From Streptomyces sp. NBC_00289 (lineage in GTDB: Bacteria; Actinomycetota; Actinomycetes; Streptomycetales; Streptomycetaceae), in assembly GCF_041435115.1 (NCBI RefSeq), contig NZ_CP108046.1, positions 3,472,001-3,536,000 of the forward strand: 64,000 bases of DNA. The letters are read 5' to 3'. Shown piece after piece: positions 26,613 through 35,093 of the stretch. How positions within the stretch are numbered: position 1 is the stretch's first letter; each line of letters starts with the position of its first letter. Both the position numbers and the translations under genes were made by a program. The notes under the pieces are model-generated. The model was not told the origin of the DNA. It worked only from the letters and a program-made list of their open reading frames with translations, and made no database searches.

Positions 26613-28289
26613 TCAGAGGAAGTAGAGACGGTTGAGGGAGACGGACTCGGCGGGATCCGAGCGGATCGGCTCGCCGTCGAGGGTGACCAGACCGGTGCGC
26701 CCGTCGACGTCGACCGCGCCGGTACGGGAGTTGAGGCGCAGGTCGGCCGGACCGATCCCGCGGGTGCCGCGTACGGCGACCCGGCGGCGCCGGGTCGGCA
26801 TCGTGTCGTTTCCCTGGTCGAGGGCCGCCCGCGCGACGAAGGCGACCGAGATGTCGGCCGGGGTCGCGCCGTACGCGCCGAACTGCGGTCCCAGCACCAG
26901 GGGTTCACAGGTGTCGGTCGCCGCGCCCGGGTCGCCGACCACGCCGTACGCCGGAAAGCCCGACTTGAGCACGAGCTGCGGCTTGGCGCCGAAGTACTCC
27001 GGCCGCCACAGCACGAGGTCGGCGAGCTTGCCCACCTCGATGGAGCCGACCTCGTGCGCGAGGCCGTGGGCGATGGCGGGGTTGATGGTCAGTTTGGCGA
27101 TGTAGCGCAGGACGCGTGCGTTGTCGTGCTCCTCGGGGGCGCCGAACTCGGCCTTCATCTTTCCGGCCATCGCGAAGGTGCGCCGTACCGTCTCGCCCGC
27201 GCGCCCCATGCCCTGCGCGTCCGACGAGGTGATGCCGATCGCGCCCAGGTCGTGCAGCACGTCCTCGGCGCCCATCGTCCCGGCGCGGATACGGTCGCGG
27301 GCCATGGCGGCGTCGCCGGGCAGGTCCGTCTTCAGGTCGTGGACGGAGACGATCATCCCGTAGTGCTCGGCGACCGCGTCCCGGCCGAAGGGCAGGGTCG
27401 GGTTGGTGGAGGAACCGATGACGTTGGCGACGCCGGCCATCTTCAGCACGTTCGGCACGTGTCCGCCGCCGCAGCCCTCGATGTGGAAGGCGTGGATGGT
27501 GCGGCCCTCCAGCACCCGCAGGGTGTCCTCGACCGACAGGCACTCGTTCAACCCGTCGCTGTGCAGGGCCACCTGGACGTCGTACTCCTCGGCGACGCGC
27601 AACGCCGTGTCCAGCGCCCGGGTGTGGGCGCCCATGTCCTCGTGCACCTTGAAGCCGGACGCGCCGCCCTCCGCGAGGGCCTCGACGAGCGGGGCGGGAG
27701 AGGACGACGAACCCCGGCCCAGGAAGCCGATGTTGACCGGCCAGGCGTCGAAGGCGTTGAACGCGTGCCGCAGCGCCCAGGGCGAGTTGACCCCCACGCC
27801 CCACACCGGCCCGAACTCCTGCCCGATGACGGTGGTCACCCCGGATGCCAGCGAGGCCTCCATGATGCGCGGCGACAGCAGATGGACGTGGGTGTCGACG
27901 GCGCCGGCGGTGGCGATGAGGCCCTCGCCGGACACGATCGACGTGCCGGTGCCGACCACGACGTCGACACCGTCGAGCGTGTCGGGGTTGCCTGCCCGCC
28001 CGATGGAGTGGATCCGCCCCTCCCGGATGCCGATGGAGACCTTCCGGATCCCCTGCGCCGCGTCGATCACCACCACGTTGCTGACGACGACGTCACAGGT
28101 CTCCCGGACGGCCGCCGCCTTGAGGTGCAGCCCGTCGCGGGCGGTCTTCCCGAAGCCGGCGAGGAACTCGTCACCCGGGCGCTGCGCGTCGGACTCGACG
28201 CGGACGATCAGGCCGGAGTCGCCGAGGCGGACGCGGTCACCGGCCCGGGGACCGTGGGTGGCGGCGTACGCGTAGGGGTCGACGCTCAT
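26613..28289 (-). CDS. ureC: Divergent urease alpha subunit
   Basis: A 558-residue UreC homolog, slightly shorter than usual ureases. All nickel ligands are present: His134 and His136 (DTHVH), Lys214 (GFKVHED, carbamylated in ureases), His243 (ALHSD), His269 (AFHIEG) and Asp357 (SSDAQGMG). Substrate-side His216 is kept. The mobile flap is unusual: the canonical VCHHL reads SVHDL, so the flap Cys is Val316 while the catalytic His is kept as His317. GAGGGHAPD is also altered to GCGGGHVPN. It overlaps ureAB by 4 bases and precedes agmatine deiminase. No ureD, E, F or G is in the window. Urease activity is plausible but the substrate may differ; see findings. Confidence 0.9.
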   Translation of the reverse strand: MSVDPYAYAATHGPRAGDRVRLGDSGLIVRVESDAQRPGDEFLAGFGKTARDGLHLKAAAVRETCDVVVSNVVVIDAAQGIRKVSIGIREGRIHSIGRAGNPDTLDGVDVVVGTGTSIVSGEGLIATAGAVDTHVHLLSPRIMEASLASGVTTVIGQEFGPVWGVGVNSPWALRHAFNAFDAWPVNIGFLGRGSSSSPAPLVEALAEGGASGFKVHEDMGAHTRALDTALRVAEEYDVQVALHSDGLNECLSVEDTLRVLEGRTIHAFHIEGCGGGHVPNVLKMAGVANVIGSSTNPTLPFGRDAVAEHYGMIVSVHDLKTDLPGDAAMARDRIRAGTMGAEDVLHDLGAIGITSSDAQGMGRAGETVRRTFAMAGKMKAEFGAPEEHDNARVLRYIAKLTINPAIAHGLAHEVGSIEVGKLADLVLWRPEYFGAKPQLVLKSGFPAYGVVGDPGAATDTCEPLVLGPQFGAYGATPADISVAFVARAALDQGNDTMPTRRRRVAVRGTRGIGPADLRLNSRTGAVDVDGRTGLVTLDGEPIRSDPAESVSLNRLYFL

Positions 28290-28969
28290 CGGTCGGCTCC
28301 CAGATATCCGCAGGCCACGGCCCTGCGCAGGGCCTCGTCCTTCGCGCCCGGCGCGTCCAGCGCCCCGTCGACCAGACCGGCGAAACCGATGGCGATCCGG
28401 TCGCCGCCGATCGGCAGCAGCCCGGCCTCGACGCTCTCGCCGGGCCCGAAGCGGACCGAGGAGCCGGCGGGCGCGGCGAGCCGCATGCCGTAGGCCCGCT
28501 CGCGCGCGAAGTCGAGCCGGGGGTTGGCCTCGAAGAAGTGGAAGTGCGAGGTGACGGAGATGGGCACGGTGGCGGTGTTGGTGACCGTCACCCGGTCCAC
28601 CGCCTCGGGCTCGGAGTGCGGCGGTCCCGGCAGCAGGGCGCCCGGTCCGTGCTCGCCGAGTCCGCCTGCGCCGATCGGATCGCTGACGACGGCGAGCCGT
28701 GACCCGTCGTCGAAGACGGCCTCCACGTGCACCTCCGTGACGACGTCCGCGACGCCCGGCAGGACGTCCTCGGGGCCGAGCACCGAGCGGGCGGCCGCGA
28801 TGGCCTCCGCCAGCCGTCTGCCGTCCCGCGCGGCCTCGCACACGGTGTCCGCGACGAGCGCGGTGGCCTCCGGCACGTTGAGCCGGAGACCGCGGGCCCG
28901 GCGGGCGCGGGCCAGCTCCGCGGCACCGAAGAGCAGCAGCCGGTCACGTTCCGTGGGAGTGAGTCTCAC
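28286..28969 (-). CDS. ureAB: Fused urease gamma-beta subunit
   Basis: A 227-residue fusion of UreA (gamma, residues 1-100) and UreB (beta, about 115-227). UreA features are MRLTPTERDRLLLFGAAELA, LRLNVPEATALVADTVCEAA and RDGRRLAEA. UreB features are VTVTNTATVPISVTSHFHFF, EANPRLDFARERAYGMRL and AGSSVRFGPGES. Fused gamma-beta subunits are known in some actinobacteria and Helicobacter. I chose GTG 28969 because GGAGG lies 7 bases upstream and it gives the family N-terminus. It is the first gene of the ureAB-ureC-aguA-tetR operon. The first palindrome begins 26 bases upstream of the start codon. Confidence 0.93.
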   Translation of the reverse strand: MRLTPTERDRLLLFGAAELARARRARGLRLNVPEATALVADTVCEAARDGRRLAEAIAAARSVLGPEDVLPGVADVVTEVHVEAVFDDGSRLAVVSDPIGAGGLGEHGPGALLPGPPHSEPEAVDRVTVTNTATVPISVTSHFHFFEANPRLDFARERAYGMRLAAPAGSSVRFGPGESVEAGLLPIGGDRIAIGFAGLVDGALDAPGAKDEALRRAVACGYLGADR

Positions 28970-28994
28970 GACGGCACCTCCATGTCTCACTTGC

Positions 28995-29013
28995 TTTAGA
29001 GCATCACTCTAAA
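28995..29013. promoter_or_regulatory. Operator palindrome in front of ureAB
   Basis: TTTAGAG-CATCA-CTCTAAA is a perfect 7-bp inverted repeat of 19 bp total, 26 bases upstream of the ureAB start. Size and symmetry fit a TetR-family site, and the operon encodes a TetR protein as its last gene. Confidence 0.65.
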
Positions 29014-29063
29014 CGCTGAATCGACGTGGCGGAACGCTTGGCGTGGAGAAGTGTCGAGCTCAC

Positions 29064-29080
29064 ATAGAGCATCACTCAAA
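29064..29080. promoter_or_regulatory. Second copy of ureAB operator
   Basis: ATAGAG-CATCA-CTCAAA repeats the first site 68 bases upstream in direct orientation. The 13-base core TAGAGCATCACTC is identical, but the right half is less symmetric. Together the two sites probably flank the operon promoter. Confidence 0.55.
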
Positions 29081-29533
29081 CTCTGCCCACGGACCCGCTG
29101 CTGACCCTGACCGGCGGAGTGGACTGCGGCTTCCCGCCGCCGGGCGTGGTGGCGGGCCGCCCCGCATGCCGCTCGCGCAGCCCGTCCTGGGACGGGGCGG
29201 AAACCGGCTCGCGCCGGAAGCGGGCACCAGGCAGTGCCGGGCACTCATGTCAGGACCGCGGGCGGACGGCGCCCGGTGGGCGCGTCGCGAGGCGGAGGAC
29301 GACCCGCGAACCGGGCGTACTCGGGTGACAGCGGGACGGCGAAGGTGCCGGACGGGACGGCACCCGCCCGGTGTCCAGGGCCGGACACGGCCTGACGCTG
29401 TCGGTCAGGCCGCGCCGTGCGTGCCCTCCTCGGGAGGGAGGGCACGCGCTCCCCCGCGGCATCGGTGGTGGACACCCGTGCGGGGGAGCTGTTCGCGTCG
29501 AACCGACTCGCGGCGTTCGACGGACCGTCGGGC
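29081..29533. other. Intergenic region between ureAB and ilvE
   Basis: About 450 bases with no gene I can support. It contains two GC-rich hairpins downstream of ilvE: CCTGAC/GTCAGG near 29391-29409 and the stronger one listed at 29419-29447. Reading frames crossing it lack known domains and are Arg/Pro-rich shadows. Confidence 0.4.
29419..29447 (-). terminator. Hairpin downstream of ilvE
   Basis: GCGTGCCCTCC and GGAGGGCACGC form a perfect 11-bp stem with a 7-base loop, about 90 bases beyond the ilvE stop. No T-run follows. Confidence 0.55.
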
Positions 29534-30625
29534 TCAGCCCAGCTTGTGCATCCAGCCGTGCTTGTCCTCGGCGATGCCGCGCTGGATGTCGAGGAGGGCC
29601 TGGCGGAGCTTGAGGGTGACCTCGCCGGGCTCGCCGCCCGACTGCTTCCACTCGACGCCCTCGCGCTTGACCGTGCCGACCGGGGTGATGACCGCGGCGG
29701 TGCCGCAGGCGAAGACCTCGGTGAGGGTGCCGTTCTCGGCGTCGCGCTGCCACTGGTCGATGGAGACGCGTCCCTCCTCGGAGGTGTAACCGAGGTCGCG
29801 GGCGACCGTCAGGAGGCTGTCGCGGGTGACGCCCTCCAGGATCGATCCGGTCAGGGCGGGCGTGACGATCTTGTCCCCGTACACGAAGTACAGGTTCATG
29901 CCGCCGAGCTCCTCGACCCACTTGTGCTCGACCGCGTCGAGGTAACAGACCTGGTCGCAGCCCTTGGCGGCGGCCTCGGCCTGGGCGAGGAGGGAGGCCG
30001 CGTAGTTGCCGCCCGTCTTCGCGTCGCCCATGCCGCCGGGCACGGCGCGGACGCGGTCCTCGGACAGCCAGATGGAGACCGGCCGCACGCCGCCGGGGAA
30101 GTACGCGCCGGCCGGGGAGGCGATCACCAGGAAGAGGTACTCGTTGGCGGGCTTCACGCCCAGGCCGACCTCGGTGGCGATCATGAACGGGCGCAGGTAG
30201 AGGGACTCCTCGCCGCCGTGCGCGGGAACCCAGTCCCGGTCCTGCTGGACCAGCGCGTCGCAGGCCTCGATGAACGTCTCGACCGGCAGCTCGGGCATGC
30301 CGAGCCGGCGCGCGGACAACTGGAAGCGGCGGGCGTTCTTCTCGGGGCGGAAGGTGGCGACGGTTCCGTCGGGCTGGCGGTACGCCTTGAGTCCCTCGAA
30401 GATCTCCTGCGCGTAGTGCAGGGTCATGTTCGCCGGGTCCAGGGAGAGCGGGCCGTACGGCACGAGCTGGCCGTCGTGCCAGCCGCGGCCCTCGGTCCAC
30501 TTGATCGTCACCATGTGGTCGGTGAAGTGGCGGCCGAACCCTGGGTTGGCCAGGAGCGCCGCGCGCTCGGCGTCGGCGAGCGGGCTGGCGGACGGCTTGA
30601 GTTCGATCGTCGTGGGCGTCGTCAT
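29534..30625 (-). CDS. ilvE: Branched-chain amino acid aminotransferase
   Basis: A 363-residue class IV PLP aminotransferase catalysing the last step of valine, leucine and isoleucine synthesis and the first step of their breakdown. Motifs of the eukaryote-like BCAT II group are visible: [32 protein letters not shown], the PLP lysine in [33 protein letters not shown] and the C-terminal [15 protein letters not shown]. It is on the same strand as leuB, 248 bases downstream of it, but a strong terminator at 30817-30848 separates them, so it probably has its own promoter. Start ATG 30625 is in the normal place; GAAGGACACCC lies upstream. Confidence 0.95.
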   Translation of the reverse strand: MTTPTTIELKPSASPLADAERAALLANPGFGRHFTDHMVTIKWTEGRGWHDGQLVPYGPLSLDPANMTLHYAQEIFEGLKAYRQPDGTVATFRPEKNARRFQLSARRLGMPELPVETFIEACDALVQQDRDWVPAHGGEESLYLRPFMIATEVGLGVKPANEYLFLVIASPAGAYFPGGVRPVSIWLSEDRVRAVPGGMGDAKTGGNYAASLLAQAEAAAKGCDQVCYLDAVEHKWVEELGGMNLYFVYGDKIVTPALTGSILEGVTRDSLLTVARDLGYTSEEGRVSIDQWQRDAENGTLTEVFACGTAAVITPVGTVKREGVEWKQSGGEPGEVTLKLRQALLDIQRGIAEDKHGWMHKLG

Positions 30626-30816
30626 GAATGGGTGTCCTTCACCGGTTGTAGTGACGGGCCGCGCTCACGCCCGTACTGCCAGTGGCCAGTGCTAACGTCC
30701 GAGCATTCCCTCATTCCGCGGCTCCGCGTTCGATTATCGCAAGAGCGGAGACCGTGGACGAAAACGGCGTGAATGCGGCCCAGGGGATGATGGTGGCACC
30801 CGGCGGGGACATACGA

Positions 30817-30848
30817 AAGCCGCCGGGTACGGAGTGACCCGGCGGCTT
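30817..30848. terminator. Bidirectional terminator after leuB
   Basis: AAGCCGCCGGGT and ACCCGGCGGCTT form a perfect 12-bp stem with an 8-base loop. On the minus strand TTTCGTATG follows. It lies 26 bases beyond the leuB stop. Confidence 0.8.
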
Positions 30849-30873
30849 CGAAAGTGGTTCGAGCGGCGCGGGG

Positions 30874-31917
30874 TCAGCCGGCTACTCGTACGGCGAGCGC
30901 GTCGCCGATCTCGGCGGTGCTGCGGGCCGGCTTGCCGGTGCGCTCCGCGAGGTCGGCGGAGACGGCGTCCTCGATGCGGGCCGCCTCGGCCTCGTAGCCG
31001 AGGTGGCGCAGGAGCAGGGCGACGGACAGGACCGTGGCGCTGGGGTCGGCCTTGCCCTGACCGGCGATGTCCGGGGCCGAGCCGTGCACCGGCTCGAACA
31101 TGGACGGGAACTCGCCGCTCGGGTTGATGTTCCCGGAGGCGGCGACGCCGATGCCGCCGGAGACGGCCGCGGCGAGGTCGGTGATGATGTCGCCGAACAG
31201 GTTGTCCGTGACGATCACGTCGAAGCGCGCCGGGTCGGTGACGAGGTAGATCGTCGCGGCGTCCACGTGGATGTAGTCGGTGGTGACCTCGGGGAACTCC
31301 TGGGCCACCTTGTTGAAGACGTTCGTCCACAGGTGTCCGGCGAAGGTCAGCACGTTGTTCTTGTGGACCAGCGTCAGCTTCTTGCGCGGCCGCGCCTGGG
31401 CGCGGGCGAAGGCGTCGCGGACCACGCGCTCCACACCGAAGGCGGTGTTGACTGACACCTCGGTGGCGACCTCGTGCTCGGTCCCCTTGCGGATGGTGCC
31501 GCCGTTGCCGGTGTACGGACCCTCGGTGCCCTCACGGACCACGACGAAGTCGATCTGCGGCTCACCGGCGAGCGGGGTGGCGACGCCCGGAAGGAGCTTC
31601 GACGGGCGCAGGTTGACGTGGTGGTCGAAGGCGAAGCGGAGCTTGAGCAGGAAGCCGCGCTCCAGCACGCCCGACGGCACCGACGGGTCGCCGATCGCGC
31701 CGAGCAGGATGGCGTCGTGCTGCCTGAGGGCGTCGAGGTCGGCCTCGGTGAGGGTCTCACCGGTCGCGTGGTAGCGAGTGGCGCCGAAGTCGTAGTCCTT
31801 GGTCTCCAGCTTCACATCCTGCGGAAGGACGGCGGAGAGGACCTTGAGACCTTCGGCCACGACCTCCTGGCCGATGCCGTCACCGGGAATCACTGCGAGA
31901 TTGATGCTGCGAGACAT
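30874..31917 (-). CDS. leuB: 3-isopropylmalate dehydrogenase
   Basis: A 347-residue NAD-dependent beta-decarboxylating dehydrogenase of leucine synthesis. It begins [20 protein letters not shown]. Substrate and metal motifs are [15 protein letters not shown], the catalytic [12 protein letters not shown] and the Asp-containing [35 protein letters not shown] is typical of the C-terminal half. ATG 31917 was chosen over an earlier in-frame codon because the family starts here and AAGGAG is upstream. It is divergent from the phosphatase gene at 32060. It belongs to the branched-chain amino acid genes spread over 23-48 kb of this window. Confidence 0.95.
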   Translation of the reverse strand: MSRSINLAVIPGDGIGQEVVAEGLKVLSAVLPQDVKLETKDYDFGATRYHATGETLTEADLDALRQHDAILLGAIGDPSVPSGVLERGFLLKLRFAFDHHVNLRPSKLLPGVATPLAGEPQIDFVVVREGTEGPYTGNGGTIRKGTEHEVATEVSVNTAFGVERVVRDAFARAQARPRKKLTLVHKNNVLTFAGHLWTNVFNKVAQEFPEVTTDYIHVDAATIYLVTDPARFDVIVTDNLFGDIITDLAAAVSGGIGVAASGNINPSGEFPSMFEPVHGSAPDIAGQGKADPSATVLSVALLLRHLGYEAEAARIEDAVSADLAERTGKPARSTAEIGDALAVRVAG

Positions 31918-32059
31918 GTCGGCACCGTACTCCTTGTCCCATGGGATGACATGCGGTGTCCGCGATCCGGACACCCGCACGGTGGACAGCGTCAGCCCTT
32001 CGTCCGCCGTTCACCCGTGTGTGTGCCGGCCGTTGAGTTCCGCCGGGAAGTTGACAGGC

Positions 32060-33628
32060 ATGGAGACACCCGACGTCGGCATCCCCGAGCGGCTCGCCCG
32101 CCGGATGAGCATGGCGGAACAGTACGAGTACCTGCGCACGAAGCTGACCCGGCGCCGCACGCTGGTCACGGCGGGTGCGGTGGCGGGCGGCCTGCTGACC
32201 GGCTGCTCCGGCTCGGGAGCGGGTGGTACGGCGGTCGGCGCGCCGGTTGCCGCGTCGGCTCCGGAGAAGGTGCACGGCTCCGTCGTCCACCCCTTCGGTC
32301 GCCATCTCGCCTTCGGCGCCGACCCGAGGACCCAGATGCGGATCTCCTGGCAGGTGCCGCTGACGGTCCGGAAGCCCTACGTCCGCATCGGCCCGCGGCC
32401 CGACCGGCTCGGCCGGAAAATCGAGGCCGAGGTACGCCACCTGCACACCCCGGGACTGACGGGCGTACGGGCGGCGCTGGACCAGTACTACCTCCACGCG
32501 GCCCTGGACGGCCTGCGCCCCGGCACGACGTACTACTACGGCGTCGGCCACGATGGCTTCGACCCGGCCTCGTCCGCCAACCGGCGCACGATCGCCTCCT
32601 TCGACACGGCACCGGCGAGCCCGCGGAAGTTCGTGTTCACCGCCTTCGGCGACCAGGGTGTGGGCCGGGCCGCCGCCGCCAACGACGACCTGCTGCTGCG
32701 CCGGAAGCCGGCCTTCCACCTCCACGCGGGCGACATCTGCTACGCCGACGGGAACGGGCGGGGCGAGAGGACGGACGGGTACGACCCCGCCTTCTGGGAC
32801 CTGTTCCTCAAGCAGAACGAGCCGGTGGCGAGGTCGGTGCCGTGGATGGTGACCACCGGCAACCACGACATGGAGGCCTGGTACTCACCGGACGGCTACG
32901 GCGGCCAGCTGGCCCGCTTCTCCCTGCCCGACAGCGGCTTCGACCCGCGCGCGGCGCCGGGGGCGTACGCGTTCACGTACGGCAATGTCGGTGTCGTCGC
33001 GCTGGACGCGAACGACGTCTCCTACGAGATCCCCGCCAACCTCGGCTACACGGGCGGCCGGCAGACGGCGTGGCTCGACCGGAAGCTGGGTGAGCTGCGA
33101 GCGGACAAGGCGGTCGACTTCGTCGTCGTGTTCTTCCACCACTGCGCCTACTCGACGTCCACGCACGCCTCCGACGGAGGCGTCCGCGCGGAGTGGCTGC
33201 CGCTGTTCACGCGACACCAGGTGGACCTGGTGATCAACGGGCACAACCACGTGTACGAGCGGACCGACGCCATCCGGGACGGCCGCGTCGGCCGGGCCGT
33301 GCCGATCGGCGCGGCCACCGACCCCACGCGGGACGGGATCGTGTACGTCACGGCGGGCGGCGGCGGCCGTGACCTGTACGGCTTTCCGCCGGGCGTGAAG
33401 GAGAGCTACGAGGGGCACGTCACCCGCGCCGAGGCCGTCGACACCTTCCGCTGGACCAGGTCGAAGGACCCCGACAAGGAGAGCGTCGAGTGGTCGCGGG
33501 TCCGCTACCGGGGCTTCTCGTTGCTCTCGGTGGAGGCGGAGAGCGGTGCGACCCCACGGCTGCGGGTGTCGGCACTCGCGCAGAGCGGCGAGCGCATCGA
33601 CCATTTCGAGGTGCGGCGCGGCGGTTGA
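32060..33628 (+). CDS. Purple-acid-phosphatase-like secreted metallophosphoesterase
   Basis: A 522-residue exported phosphoesterase. The N-terminus has a twin-arginine-type RRRTLVTAGAVAGGLLTGC, which also contains a lipobox (LLTGC), so it is probably a Tat-exported lipoprotein. Residues 75-190 form a fibronectin-like N-terminal PAP domain. The metallophosphatase domain carries the five motif blocks: FGDQG, GDICYADG (with the Tyr of purple acid phosphatases), GNHD, FFHHCAYS and INGHNHVYER. It may release phosphate from organic esters outside the cell. ATG 32060 lacks a strong ribosome site. A second ATG 16 codons in keeps the Tat motif too, so the start is uncertain. Confidence 0.88.
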   Translation: METPDVGIPERLARRMSMAEQYEYLRTKLTRRRTLVTAGAVAGGLLTGCSGSGAGGTAVGAPVAASAPEKVHGSVVHPFGRHLAFGADPRTQMRISWQVPLTVRKPYVRIGPRPDRLGRKIEAEVRHLHTPGLTGVRAALDQYYLHAALDGLRPGTTYYYGVGHDGFDPASSANRRTIASFDTAPASPRKFVFTAFGDQGVGRAAAANDDLLLRRKPAFHLHAGDICYADGNGRGERTDGYDPAFWDLFLKQNEPVARSVPWMVTTGNHDMEAWYSPDGYGGQLARFSLPDSGFDPRAAPGAYAFTYGNVGVVALDANDVSYEIPANLGYTGGRQTAWLDRKLGELRADKAVDFVVVFFHHCAYSTSTHASDGGVRAEWLPLFTRHQVDLVINGHNHVYERTDAIRDGRVGRAVPIGAATDPTRDGIVYVTAGGGGRDLYGFPPGVKESYEGHVTRAEAVDTFRWTRSKDPDKESVEWSRVRYRGFSLLSVEAESGATPRLRVSALAQSGERIDHFEVRRGG

Positions 33629-33634
33629 GGCCGC

Positions 33635-33656
33635 GCCGCACCCCGGCGGGTGCGGC
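33635..33656. terminator. Terminator after phosphatase gene
   Basis: GCCGCACCC and GGGTGCGGC form a perfect 9-bp stem around CGGC, immediately after the phosphatase stop and before the end of the convergent small gene. Confidence 0.7.
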
Positions 33657-33711
33657 TCCCGGCATGAGGGTTCTACCCGCTCGGACGGCGGCTCAGTGAC
33701 CGGCCGGGGAT

Positions 33712-33843
33712 TCAGTGACCGGTCGAGCCGCCGTTGTCCCGGCGGTCGAGGGCGCGCTGGAGAGCGGCGGCGGCGTTCTTGCGGTCCGACTCGCTGCTGC
33801 GGGAGGTGTGACGGACTCGACGGCGTGCGGTCGTCTCGGCCAT
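33712..33843 (-). CDS. 43-residue basic protein, unknown function
   Basis: A short ORF encoding MAETTARRRVRHTSRSSESD and a helical tail with RKNAAAALQRALDRRDNGG. It has AAGGAG 11 bases before the ATG, codon bias consistent with Streptomyces, and a convergent neighbour with a terminator between. The composition is very basic at the N-terminus with a predicted amphipathic helix later. I recall similar tiny ORFs in other Streptomyces but cannot name a family. It could be a small regulator or nucleic-acid-binding peptide; no function is assigned. Confidence 0.6.
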   Translation of the reverse strand: MAETTARRRVRHTSRSSESDRKNAAAALQRALDRRDNGGSTGH

Positions 33844-34211
33844 GAGAAATCGACTCCTTTGGAATCCGGGAGGCGGAAAGGGTGTACGAGACGCCGGAAG
33901 GGGCGGGGAGCGGTGCCGCAGGGGTTGCCTGCATGGGGCTCCGCTCACGACCGCCATTCGCTTGATCGAGCGAGACGTTCGGCTTCTACAAAAGTAAGGG
34001 AGGAGCCCGCGCCTGTCTCCACAATTACTCGGACTTCCTACTATCTGAGACGGCCCACTGCCTCGCACGTACGTGACCTGCGGTTTCGCTCTCCCGGCAT
34101 TGAAGTCGCGGTGACCGTCACACCCGGAAGTGGGCCTCGGCACCACCGGAGAGCTGCCTAACTACTCAAAGCACCTTGACTGGTTAGAGGTGGGCGTGAT
34201 GCACTGCCGTC
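33844..34211. other. Divergent intergenic region, less GC-rich
   Basis: 368 bases between the 43-residue gene (minus) and the alpha/beta hydrolase (plus). The centre (33961-34050) is AT-richer than the rest and should hold promoters for both genes. An imperfect palindrome CGCTTGATCGAGCG lies near 33959-33972. I found no convincing small ORF. Confidence 0.35.
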
Positions 34212-35093
34212 ATGACCACCCACCAGGTCCACCACCGCACCACCACCGTCCGCGGCCACGAGGTGTACTACCGGGAGGCGGGTCCCGCCGACGCGCCGGT
34301 GCTGCTGCTTCTGCACGGCTTCCCGAGCAGCTCGCACATGTTCCGCGACCTGATCCCCCTGCTCGCCGACCGCTACCGCCTGATCGCCCCCGACCACATC
34401 GGCTTCGGCCGGTCTGCGGCACCGGCCGCCGCGGACTTCCCGTACACCTTCGCCGAACTCGCGGCCGTCACGGGCGAGTTCACCGAGCAGCTGGGACTGA
34501 AGGAGTACGCCCTCTACCTCCAGGACTACGGCTCCCCCATCGGACTGCGCCTGGCCCTGGCCCACCCCGACCGGGTGACCGCGATCGTCACGCAGAACGG
34601 CAACGCCTACGAGGACGGGCTCGGGACGGAGGCCTGGGCGCCGGTGCTGGCCCTGATCGCCGACCGCACCCCGGAGACCGAGGCACCCGTCCGTGCGATC
34701 AGCAGCCCCGAGGGGATCAGGTGGCAGTACCTGCACGGGGTTCCCGCGGACCGTCGGGAGCTCGTCAGCCCGGACGCCTACGAGCACGACACGGCCCTCA
34801 TGGCCCGCCCCGGCCAGCCGGAGATCCAGCTCGACCTGATCTCCGACTACGGCTCCAACCTCGCGCTGTACCCGGCCTTCCAGGAGTACTTCCGCACCAG
34901 CCGGGTCCCGCTCCTGGCGGTCTGGGGCGCCCACGACGAGATCTTCGTCCCGGCCGGAGCCCTCGCCTTCCGGCGCGACCTGCCGGACGCCGAGGTGCAC
35001 CTGCTGCCCACCGGGCACTTCGCCCTGGAGACGCACGCGCACCAGATCGCCGACCTCGTCCGGGGCTTCCTGGACCGCCGCCTCACCGGCTGA
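34212..35093 (+). CDS. Alpha/beta hydrolase, haloalkane-dehalogenase-like
   Basis: A 293-residue alpha/beta hydrolase. The oxyanion region is LLLHGFPSSSHMFRDLIPLL. The nucleophile elbow reads LQDYGSPIG, so the nucleophile is Asp as in haloalkane dehalogenases and epoxide hydrolases. The acid is in WGAHDEIF and the His in PTGHFALE. A cap domain lies between about residues 140 and 225. Asp plus the QDYG context allows dehalogenase, epoxide hydrolase or fluoroacetate-dehalogenase-like chemistry; the halide-binding Trp next to the Asp is Tyr here. ATG 34212 has no good ribosome site. It overlaps the next gene's 3' end by 11 bases (convergent). Confidence 0.85.
   Translation: MTTHQVHHRTTTVRGHEVYYREAGPADAPVLLLLHGFPSSSHMFRDLIPLLADRYRLIAPDHIGFGRSAAPAAADFPYTFAELAAVTGEFTEQLGLKEYALYLQDYGSPIGLRLALAHPDRVTAIVTQNGNAYEDGLGTEAWAPVLALIADRTPETEAPVRAISSPEGIRWQYLHGVPADRRELVSPDAYEHDTALMARPGQPEIQLDLISDYGSNLALYPAFQEYFRTSRVPLLAVWGAHDEIFVPAGALAFRRDLPDAEVHLLPTGHFALETHAHQIADLVRGFLDRRLTG

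Noticed and set aside
29081..29533. Several 60-80 codon ORFs between ureAB and ilvE
   Set aside because: All are Arg/Pro-rich, lack ribosome sites and differ in frame bias from real neighbours; hairpins occupy part of the region.
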